A DNA stretch of 64,000 bases. Source: Lachnospiraceae bacterium GAM79 (lineage in GTDB: Bacteria > Bacillota > Clostridia > Lachnospirales > Lachnospiraceae). The stretch lies in the NCBI GenBank assembly GCA_020735665.1, contig CP085928.1, forward strand, positions 2,340,501 through 2,404,500, written 5' to 3'. Under the pieces are notes generated by a model that saw only the letters and a program-made list of their open reading frames with translations, did no database searches and was not told where the DNA came from. How positions within the stretch are numbered: position 1 is the stretch's first letter; each line of letters starts with the position of its first letter. Below, one piece after another: positions 16,669 through 24,614 of the stretch. The position numbers and the translations under genes were made by a program.

Positions 16669-16702
16669 AGGTACACTTCTCCTTTTTATGTCATATAGCG
16701 AA

Positions 16703-16730
16703 ATTATAACACAACATGCTTTAAAGTCAA
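16703..16730 (-). promoter_or_regulatory. scfA promoter
   Basis: On the minus strand, TTGACT (16725-16730), a 16-bp spacer and TATAAT (16703-16708), a near-consensus strong promoter. It probably drives scfA-scfB-secDF. Confidence 0.75.
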
Positions 16731-16754
16731 AGTATTTTTACGAAAAACTTGTCT

Positions 16755-17117
16755 CTAACCTAGCATTCCGCCAAGCATTCCGGCTGCGAGACACAGGATC
16801 ACATTCGTTAATGTTCCTCCGGCAGAGATGTGGATCGTACCGTTCATAATGAAAGATACAATACCGATCACCAGCACATAGCACACTCCGAGCATCAATC
16901 CCCAGATATACTTTTGCTCCTTCACCATCTTGCCGGTAAGAAAACCGCCAAGGAACACAGAGATGCCATGAATGATGATAATACTCAGATGAATCGCCGT
17001 TTCACCCAGCCCCAGCTTGTACATGAGGAGTGCCGTTACAAGCAGCAGGATCGCTGTTATTATGTAAGATACCGCAAGTGCCTTTAACAGGCTGAAAATT
17101 TTCTGTCCTGTAATCAT
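16755..17117 (-). CDS. Small four-helix membrane protein, TIGR04086-like
   Basis: A 120-residue hydrophobic protein with four predicted membrane segments, about residues 8-33, 42-62, 70-90 and 95-118, and glycine-rich helix ends (GGFLTGK, AGMLGGMLG). Size, topology and position upstream of scfA match the TIGR04086 family of small Clostridia membrane proteins, whose function is not known. The assignment is by general resemblance rather than by a unique motif. The ATG at 17117 has an AGGAGG site 7 nt upstream; a GTG at 17135 is less likely because it would overlap that site. Confidence 0.7.
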   Translation of the reverse strand: MITGQKIFSLLKALAVSYIITAILLLVTALLMYKLGLGETAIHLSIIIIHGISVFLGGFLTGKMVKEQKYIWGLMLGVCYVLVIGIVSFIMNGTIHISAGGTLTNVILCLAAGMLGGMLG

Positions 17118-17233
17118 AGAAAAACCTCCTGACACTACTATATGCCGAAAGGTTTCCTTTCATTCCAGAGATCAGCCTCTATTCTGCTATATCGATCATT
17201 TTCAGATGTCATTTTCGAAGTCAAACTGCTTCA

Positions 17234-17890
17234 TCAGTCTTCAAATAATTCCGTCAGTTCAAATATATCGTTGCTGATACGGTCTGCTTTCTTCTTTGTT
17301 TCCTCATCCGGCTGGATCAGATCGATCACCATAAGGGTATACAGTCCTGCATCGTGGGAGGCTGTCACACCATTAATGGAATCCTCTACTCCAACTGTCT
17401 CCTCCGGCTTCGTACCAAGCTTCTCACAGGCTTTCAGATAGATGTCCGGGTATGGTTTTCCACGCTCGATCTCATCCCCACAGATCACATCATCAAAATA
17501 CGGAAGCAATCCGCTTCGAATCAGTTTATCCTCTGCCCGTTCCCGATCCGTCGAGGTTGCAACCGCCATCTTGATTCCTCTTGCCTTTAAAGTCTTTAGT
17601 GTCTCGATCACGCCATGCTTTAATTCAACGCCATGCTCATTCAGATATGCTTCGACCATATCCACTGTGCGTTGTCTGAATGCAAGATAGTCAAAATCTT
17701 CGCCCATTTTTTCTTTCATCACATGCGCATTTGTCTTCTTGGTTCCACCTGCCATCCGGTCACAGATCTTCGACATCTCATTCTCCGGGATACCGATGGA
17801 CAATCCATTCTTCAACCAGCACATTCTGTATACCTTCTCGGAATCGATCAGGACTCCATCCATATCAAATGCTACCGCTCTTAATGCCAT
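17234..17890 (-). CDS. HAD-superfamily hydrolase, beta-phosphoglucomutase-like (second copy)
   Basis: A 218-residue HAD subfamily IA enzyme with motif I AFDMDGVLIDSE, motif II VATST, the motif III Lys in ERGKPYPDIYL, and motif IV VEDSINGVTASHDAG. A helical cap lies between motifs I and II. It is a paralog of the HAD enzyme at 11.3-11.9 kb, with the same length and motif order but quite different cap residues. The substrate is unknown. A GAGGTGA site precedes the ATG at 17890. It lies downstream of the terminator that follows the large Ig-like gene and upstream of the TIGR04086-like gene. Confidence 0.85.
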   Translation of the reverse strand: MALRAVAFDMDGVLIDSEKVYRMCWLKNGLSIGIPENEMSKICDRMAGGTKKTNAHVMKEKMGEDFDYLAFRQRTVDMVEAYLNEHGVELKHGVIETLKTLKARGIKMAVATSTDRERAEDKLIRSGLLPYFDDVICGDEIERGKPYPDIYLKACEKLGTKPEETVGVEDSINGVTASHDAGLYTLMVIDLIQPDEETKKKADRISNDIFELTELFED

Positions 17891-17908
17891 TTATGTCACC
17901 TCATTGAA

Positions 17909-17940
17909 AGACCACGCCTGTTTGGGCGTGGTCCCTTTCT
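17909..17940 (-). terminator. Terminator after the Ig-like surface protein operon
   Basis: Perfect 9-bp stem 17910-17918 / 17925-17933 with a 6-nt loop, followed on the minus strand by TTTC. It lies 20-45 nt past the stop of the large gene. Confidence 0.75.
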
Positions 17941-17954
17941 TTCTATGTTTTAAT

Positions 17955-20900
17955 TTACTGCTGTGCTTTCTTGCGCTTTCTGAGTATGATCCAGATTATG
18001 ATTCCTGCAAGAATAAGAACTGCAAGAATGATCAGAATGATAACAACCGGTGAAAGCTTCTGTCTTAGCTGGAAGGAGAATACTTCTCCCGTCTCAGCAT
18101 CAAAAGTTGATGATACGTTACCGGCCGCATCTGCTGCTGTTACCTTCACTTCATATTTTCCATAATCAGATACCTGGAAGTCATATGAATTTGTATCCTT
18201 ATACAACGTTGGATCAATAGTCTTGCCATTGATCACAATCTCCGTGATCGTATCATCCGGGTCTTCCAGTCCGATCGACATTGTAAATGGATTTCTTACA
18301 ACGCTCTTATCGTCCACACCACTTATAATGATTCGAGGTGCAGTTCCGTCATAGGTGAAATCAAATGTATTCGTAGTCTTATGTCCGACCTCATCTGTTA
18401 CTTCAATCATCATCGTATGATATCCGTCTGTCAGATCGGAGAAATCAACGAAGTCGATTCCATCCAGCTTAACACTTGCTGTAAATACAGAAGTATCATT
18501 TACAGTCCAGAATGCATCATAGCCTTTATCCTTGATATCCGAGAAATCTTTGCTGTTCAGCAACAGATCTCCATTCTCATTTCTACGGGCTGCAAAGCCT
18601 TCCATCTTCTCTGTATTCTCAACCGATGGCGGGGTATTATCTACCGTGAACGCCATACTGTAATCCTTTGCCTTATTACCAATCGCATCCTGTGCTGAGA
18701 TCTCAACTGTATAGACACCATCATCTTCAAACCGCTGGCTGCCTCTGCTGACCTCAGAACTGCTGCTGAAGTTCTTAAAGTAGCCGGATGATACATCTTT
18801 ACCATCCTTATGAACGGTGATCGATACTTTATTTGTAGCAAAGAATGTCTCCTTTACTTCCAGATTCATATCTACATAGTCTTTTGAATCATCAGAAGCA
18901 CCACCGACGATCTGGTATTCGCTTATATTTGACTTCTTGCTGTTTACTGCCGTTACAAATAACTCAGGCGCATTCTTATCTACCTTGAATGTCTTCGTTA
19001 CGGCAGCCGCTGTATTGCCAACCATATCCTTTGCATTAAATGTGATCGTATATTCACCATCTTCTGTAAAGGAATATGTAGCTGTATGTGGATTACCACT
19101 TGAGAAATTGCCTGTATTCAGTGTAGCTATATTTGTTGTTCCTGCTCCGTCTGTCTTCTTTGTGATAGTTGCCGTAACATCTGTACTGCCAAGTGACGAA
19201 CCATCATAAGAAAATGGGAATGCCTCATTTACGGAAAGAGTCGCTGTACAATCCGTTGTCTGAGAATCCGCAACACCTGTAATTGACAGAACCGGTGCGG
19301 TCTTATCGATTCGGAAGGTTACATTTTCTGCAATCTTCTTATTTCCGGCTTTATCCTCTGCAGATACGGAAATCTCATAATCACCTTCATCGGTAAATAC
19401 AAGATCCGGATTTGCGGTAGTTGTCTTCCAGATTTCTTTTCTGTAATCCTTATTATATACAACTGCTCCGGAAGCATCCTTCCTTATCACATGTACGATG
19501 TATTCTTTTCCTTTATAATTATCTGCAATATTTACATTTAAGGCTACATTCCCATTGTTCAGCTTGCTTACGGTCGCTATACCGATCGTCGGAGCCGACT
19601 TATCAACAATGAAGCTAACCTTATCTTCCGCAAGGTTTCCGAATGCATCCTCTGCTTTAATCTTCAGGTTATAGATGCCTTCTGCATTTCTCTTAACCTC
19701 GAATGTACCATCTGTACCATTTAAGACAAATACATCATCCGCATCTCCGTTCACAGATTTATTCTTATCAGAAACTGTTATCTTATGCTTCTTTTCAAAC
19801 TGCTCTTTTACATTGATCTTGAATCTTACGCCCTTGTTATAATATCCGTCATTCTCATCCGGATAAGGTGTGATCGTAATCTCCGGTGCTGTTCCATCCA
19901 CTTTGAATTTGGATGCATTCTGATCATAGATCACTTCATTTCCGGCCTTATCTTTTCCGACCACTGTGAAATAATATGAACATGCCTTGCCATCCATCTC
20001 ATCACAATTAGCGGTTGCCGTCAGCTCATTTGCACTGGTCTGCTTTACTTTAACGGTTTTCTTCTTATACTTTGTGCCATTGTAGTATTTATAATGCTGA
20101 ATAACAGTGAAGTCATCCTTATCAAGTGCCTCATTATCTGTAATTGTGATCGCAACCTCTGTACCTGTCGACAAACCATCTTCCGGCACACCATCAATCT
20201 CTGCCTCCGGTCTTTCCTTGTCGATCGTGAACTGCATCTCGGTTACGGCATCTTCATTGCCTGCTCCGTCTACTGCAACGACAGTCCAGTCATAGAAGCC
20301 TGCCTTGCTTGCAGAGAATTCAAATGTCTTCTCACACAGATCGTCAAGTGTATATGTCTTGATCGCTTTCTTCTTATAATCAGAAGCCTTTGTTGCAAGA
20401 TCATAGTCTTCTGTATTCAGAAGATATACAACCGTTCCAAGTGCAAATTGCTCTTTTACATTTGCTTTAAATGTAACCTTATCATTGTAATAATAATCTT
20501 TTTCCTCTGATACGATATCCGGTGTTACTGATATCTCCGGATTCATATCATCGTAATAGAAGGTCTTACTTGTTGTGCTTGAAACATTCCCTGAATTATC
20601 AGTTGTTTCCACATTGAAATAATATTTCATCGGCTTACCGTCAATAACCTCACAGGAATTAACAGTTGCCTTTGTTGTCTTAATATCTGTATTTTCCGAA
20701 AGAACAGTTAGCTGTCCCTTTGTACCGTCATAAGTTTCATAGTATTCAGTAATCTTTACCTTATCAGCGCTGATTCCATAATCATCTTTTACATTGATCG
20801 TGATCGGATGTTTTGAATCATTTCTGTATATTCCATTGTCAGGAATACCGGTAAAGCTGATATCTGCAGGCTTTCCGTCGATCACAAAATGACAGGTCGC

Positions 20901-23756
20901 TGTATTCACATTTCCGACTTCATCATATGCGTATACTGTCACTTCATACGTGCCGGCTTCACTATATGTAAATGCTGCAGATGCATTCTTACTTGCTGTT
21001 ACCTGCTGTTCCTGCTCAGCAACTGCCTTTCCATCGCAGATTGCTTCCGCGTTAAATGATGTAATGAAATGGTTATCCTCCGCTGATGCACTTACCGTAA
21101 CCGCCGAACCATTCCAGTAGCTCTTAAGATTCAGACTTCCGTCATCTGCCATATCGGCGATCGCAACGCGATCAGGGCTAATGCTGTCGATCTCAAACTG
21201 ATATGGAATACCTTCATCAGAAACATTCTTTGATATACCGTTTCCAGCCATATCATCGATATAGAATGTGATCGTATATGGCTGATTCTCCTGAATACCT
21301 GCTGTCAATTCAAACGTCTGCTCTAACTCTTTTTTCGGATCCGTCGATAAGTTTTCAGACACGATCTCCTGTCCGTTCTGATCTGTAATCTTATAACTCC
21401 TGATTGCAATGCTGTCCTTTGCAGCTATCTTGATCTTAGGAACTGTAGTTTTTGAATAATAATATACATTATCGATACCGGCTTCATAGTCTACAAATTC
21501 CATCGTTGTAACAGATGGAGCACTCTTATCGTACGCGATCGTACAGCTCTTTTCTGTTGTATTTGCATCACTCTCAAGATCTATATAATGATGCTTTGTC
21601 TTGATATTGAAAGAATAGACTCCTTCTTTTTGTAATGTATAAATAAGAGTAAGGGTTGTATTTATACCGGAACTATTCTTCGCAATCGTCGGTGTGATCT
21701 GTTCACCTGTAGTACCTGTTACATCCGAATCCCTTCTTACCACATTACTGATCACATCGTTCTGATCAAGATCAAGTCCTGTAACCTTGTATGTTACTGT
21801 AACATTATTGCCACCTGTATATACAAGATCGGAGAGATCTAACGGTGTACCATCCGCATTTGCCGTAATTTCGTCCGTAAGTGTTTCATTATTTACGATA
21901 ACCGTAAACTTCTGTGCAGCTTCATTTCCGGCTTTATCTGTGACAGTCACAACGACATCATATACGCCTGCATCTGCAAGTGTCAGAGTGTTGTCTGCCG
22001 CTAATGCTTTCTCACTTCCGTTTACTGTAACCTTTGTACTTGCTACGCCACTTCCTGTTCCGACATCGTTTCCCGGATCTGTAGCTGTAACAGTCAATGT
22101 CTCTCCTGTTGCCCCGCTTACTACATATTTCTCATCCTGTGCTACAGCTGCATTCTTAACTGCACTCGTTACTGTTACTACAGGCTTTGTTGCATCCAGA
22201 TTAAATGTGACATTTTTGATGCTGTCCAGTTCCATACGATTCGTTACTGCATAAGAGATTGTATGTACACCATCTTCCAAATCTACTGTATCACTATCCC
22301 AATCTGTATATGTATAAGTATATTTATTTCCATTTGCGGATACTTCTATATTCCTATCAAACGGTGCGCCATCAAATGTTGCTACAACAAAGTCAATCGG
22401 TGAATGATTTTCTTCTGTCTTTACATTCTTAACTGCAAGTCTGCTATACCATCTATCAGAATTATAGCTGTATGAACCAAGGCTTGTAGATGCGGATACT
22501 GATGTTCCCTGATATGTGTTTACAACACCACTTACGAAATCCGGTTCATCATCATCGATAAATACGATCGCACCGTTTTCGTCAAATGTATATGTAGAGA
22601 CTTCTGTATAGTCTGAATCGCATACACTGATCGCAACTTTATAATCTTCTCCGGTTGCTGAAGACTTCGGAATCGATACACTTGCTTTATAGCAGCCTGC
22701 ATCTACATCCTCTGTCATATCTGCTTTCTGCCATTCTCCCCATACAGCACCATTTGCCAGTCTGTATTTCAGGGTCAGCGGCATAAGGCTTCCATCTACT
22801 GTCTCCTTTGCAGAGACAGTTACTTTGATCGAAGCATCTACCTTATTCAGAAGTTCCTGAATCTTGTCTCCAACCTTCTTTACCGTTGTATTCTCACTTG
22901 CTGTTACATCTGTAATCTGAACTGTCGTTGGATAAAGGATCTTTACAGCCGATACACCAGACTCTCCGCCGCGGTTTGTAACCGTGAATTCATAAGTTCC
23001 GGCTTCATTAACTGTTAATGCATAATTACCATCGTCATCTGCATCTATGATCGTCTCTGCACCACCATCCACAGTATAAGCTACCTTTGTGATATCAGCA
23101 GGGTCTTCTGATTCCTGACGGATATATGTATCATCTGTACCATCAGCAATCGCCAGCTTAATATTGACAGATGATCCCGGTTTTGCATAATAATAACCTG
23201 TTTTAGCGATCAGCTCATCGCTCTCTGTTACAGACGCCTGAATCGTCGGAACCGGTACTGCCGGAACCGGATCATTACCTTCGTCACTATATACGGCAAC
23301 GATACCGGCAAAGTCATATATGCCCTCTTCCTTCGTTGTCTTATATACAGCGAACCGGTACTCATCATCCACCGTTTCAACCTTTACTTTTTTGATCTTG
23401 GACGCTTTCTTTGGTGCATCCTTCTCATCTGCATCACAGGAAGTTGCTACCTTCTGATCCTCATTAGCATCGTCAGCATCGAGTGCTTCCATCAGATAGT
23501 CGCCCTTAAATGTAACTGCCGACTCTAACGGAACCGTAATCTCAATCTCCTTAACACTGTCAATCTTAACGCTTCCGTCTTTTGCTTCTTTATACTTTAC
23601 TTTCTTTGGAATATAATCTTCCAGATCAATGACCTCTTTTGAGAACTCATCTTTCGCCGCTATTCCAAATCTGTTATCTATCGCCACCAGTGACAACAGC
23701 ATAACAGCCGTCATGACCAACGCGATCAATCGATGCAAATACTTATTCTTTTTCAT
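17955..23756 (-). CDS. Very large surface protein made of Ig-like repeats, C-terminal membrane anchor
   Basis: A 1,933-residue protein. The N-terminus is MKKNKYLHRLIALVMTAVML, a signal peptide. After about 100 residues it consists of at least ten Ig-like modules of 90-120 residues. Each ends in a (V/I/Y)D-x-x-(A/S/P)P junction such as DKSAP, DKTAP or DGTAP and carries a DKAGN/DEVGN-type turn, as in bacterial Ig-like and HYR-like folds. The C-terminus is a single membrane helix (LSPVVIILIILAVLILAGII) followed by RKRKKAQQ, so it is held by the membrane and not by sortase. The start at 23756 is preferred to Met at 23765 or 23786 because its AGGAGG site is 11 nt upstream and it begins the typical signal sequence. 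It is last in the kinase/FHA operon. I infer a cell-surface sensor, adhesin or wall-spanning stalk. Confidence 0.85.
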   Translation of the reverse strand: MKKNKYLHRLIALVMTAVMLLSLVAIDNRFGIAAKDEFSKEVIDLEDYIPKKVKYKEAKDGSVKIDSVKEIEITVPLESAVTFKGDYLMEALDADDANEDQKVATSCDADEKDAPKKASKIKKVKVETVDDEYRFAVYKTTKEEGIYDFAGIVAVYSDEGNDPVPAVPVPTIQASVTESDELIAKTGYYYAKPGSSVNIKLAIADGTDDTYIRQESEDPADITKVAYTVDGGAETIIDADDDGNYALTVNEAGTYEFTVTNRGGESGVSAVKILYPTTVQITDVTASENTTVKKVGDKIQELLNKVDASIKVTVSAKETVDGSLMPLTLKYRLANGAVWGEWQKADMTEDVDAGCYKASVSIPKSSATGEDYKVAISVCDSDYTEVSTYTFDENGAIVFIDDDEPDFVSGVVNTYQGTSVSASTSLGSYSYNSDRWYSRLAVKNVKTEENHSPIDFVVATFDGAPFDRNIEVSANGNKYTYTYTDWDSDTVDLEDGVHTISYAVTNRMELDSIKNVTFNLDATKPVVTVTSAVKNAAVAQDEKYVVSGATGETLTVTATDPGNDVGTGSGVASTKVTVNGSEKALAADNTLTLADAGVYDVVVTVTDKAGNEAAQKFTVIVNNETLTDEITANADGTPLDLSDLVYTGGNNVTVTYKVTGLDLDQNDVISNVVRRDSDVTGTTGEQITPTIAKNSSGINTTLTLIYTLQKEGVYSFNIKTKHHYIDLESDANTTEKSCTIAYDKSAPSVTTMEFVDYEAGIDNVYYYSKTTVPKIKIAAKDSIAIRSYKITDQNGQEIVSENLSTDPKKELEQTFELTAGIQENQPYTITFYIDDMAGNGISKNVSDEGIPYQFEIDSISPDRVAIADMADDGSLNLKSYWNGSAVTVSASAEDNHFITSFNAEAICDGKAVAEQEQQVTASKNASAAFTYSEAGTYEVTVYAYDEVGNVNTATCHFVIDGKPADISFTGIPDNGIYRNDSKHPITINVKDDYGISADKVKITEYYETYDGTKGQLTVLSENTDIKTTKATVNSCEVIDGKPMKYYFNVETTDNSGNVSSTTSKTFYYDDMNPEISVTPDIVSEEKDYYYNDKVTFKANVKEQFALGTVVYLLNTEDYDLATKASDYKKKAIKTYTLDDLCEKTFEFSASKAGFYDWTVVAVDGAGNEDAVTEMQFTIDKERPEAEIDGVPEDGLSTGTEVAITITDNEALDKDDFTVIQHYKYYNGTKYKKKTVKVKQTSANELTATANCDEMDGKACSYYFTVVGKDKAGNEVIYDQNASKFKVDGTAPEITITPYPDENDGYYNKGVRFKINVKEQFEKKHKITVSDKNKSVNGDADDVFVLNGTDGTFEVKRNAEGIYNLKIKAEDAFGNLAEDKVSFIVDKSAPTIGIATVSKLNNGNVALNVNIADNYKGKEYIVHVIRKDASGAVVYNKDYRKEIWKTTTANPDLVFTDEGDYEISVSAEDKAGNKKIAENVTFRIDKTAPVLSITGVADSQTTDCTATLSVNEAFPFSYDGSSLGSTDVTATITKKTDGAGTTNIATLNTGNFSSGNPHTATYSFTEDGEYTITFNAKDMVGNTAAAVTKTFKVDKNAPELFVTAVNSKKSNISEYQIVGGASDDSKDYVDMNLEVKETFFATNKVSITVHKDGKDVSSGYFKNFSSSSEVSRGSQRFEDDGVYTVEISAQDAIGNKAKDYSMAFTVDNTPPSVENTEKMEGFAARRNENGDLLLNSKDFSDIKDKGYDAFWTVNDTSVFTASVKLDGIDFVDFSDLTDGYHTMMIEVTDEVGHKTTNTFDFTYDGTAPRIIISGVDDKSVVRNPFTMSIGLEDPDDTITEIVINGKTIDPTLYKDTNSYDFQVSDYGKYEVKVTAADAAGNVSSTFDAETGEVFSFQLRQKLSPVVIILIILAVLILAGIIIWIILRKRKKAQQ

Positions 23757-23772
23757 ATTGGTCATTCCCTCC

Positions 23773-24597
23773 TTATATTGATTCATCTGTATGTACTACG
23801 ACGATATCTGTTACTATCTTGAAACCTGCACGATCCTTTATTTCCGGCTTCGTTCCATGAACCGCCTCATTTAAAAGAACGTTCGTTGCTTCTTCATCCG
23901 ATGTCAGAACATTAGTTGCTTCCTCATCATCCACCGCTGCCAGAATATCGGTTGCTCCTTCTGCATCATCTTCCATCATCAGAACATCGGTTGCTCCCTC
24001 CATATCATCTTCCATCGTCAGAACATCGGTTGCTCCCTCTGTATCATCTTCCATCGTCAGAACATCGGTTGCTTCATCTGCATCATCTTCCGGCGTCAAT
24101 ACGTCAGTTGCCTCATCGTAATCTACATCCGCCGATAATATATCGGTTTCTCTCTCGTAATCATCCGGTTCTGTTAAGATATCTGTCTCTTTCTCGTAAT
24201 CATCCGGTCCCTGTAAGATATCTGTCTCACGCTCGAACTCATCCATCCGGCTCTGCTGTTCTTTCTTAAGCTCATTGACTGCCTTTTGATACCGTTCATT
24301 ACCTTTCTTTTCCAGTTCTTCTGAACGGGAGGTCTTCCGTTTGATATCTCTTACCTCGATCTTTCCGGTACTATCCTTAGACTTGATCGCGTCCTTCTTG
24401 GAAGCACCGCTTCCCTGAACACTCTCATATCCCTTTTCCCGGATCTCCCTGATCTGCTTTCTCGCGGTACTTCCGGACAGATCACCGATCACCTTTGGTA
24501 TATCTAACTTTACAAACAAAATAACTGCAACAACCGCAAATACAACTGCAAGAGCTATGCCACCGAATAACATTATATTGCATATAGTTTCATTCAT
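23773..24597 (-). CDS. Membrane-anchored protein with ten spaced Thr-x-x-Leu motifs, candidate FHA-docking scaffold
   Basis: A 274-residue protein of no family I recognise. Residues 8-30 form a membrane helix, and the basic stretch after it (RKQIREIREK) places the rest in the cytoplasm. A charged, coiled-coil-like part covers about 85-120. Residues 125-241 hold ten copies of T-(D/N)-(I/V)-L, with Thr at 125, 138, 151, 164, 177, 190, 203, 216, 228 and 238, seven of the nine intervals exactly 13 residues. Each copy is set in acidic Glu/Asp sequence. Thr-x-x-Leu/Ile is a known FHA-domain target once phosphorylated. The gene lies between the kinase gene and the large surface protein gene, 16-17 nt from each. 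The ATG at 24597 with a GAGGGTG site is preferred to GTG at 24618. Confidence 0.7.
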   Translation of the reverse strand: MNETICNIMLFGGIALAVVFAVVAVILFVKLDIPKVIGDLSGSTARKQIREIREKGYESVQGSGASKKDAIKSKDSTGKIEVRDIKRKTSRSEELEKKGNERYQKAVNELKKEQQSRMDEFERETDILQGPDDYEKETDILTEPDDYERETDILSADVDYDEATDVLTPEDDADEATDVLTMEDDTEGATDVLTMEDDMEGATDVLMMEDDAEGATDILAAVDDEEATNVLTSDEEATNVLLNEAVHGTKPEIKDRAGFKIVTDIVVVHTDESI

Positions 24598-24614
24598 TGT
24601 TATCACCCTCACTC

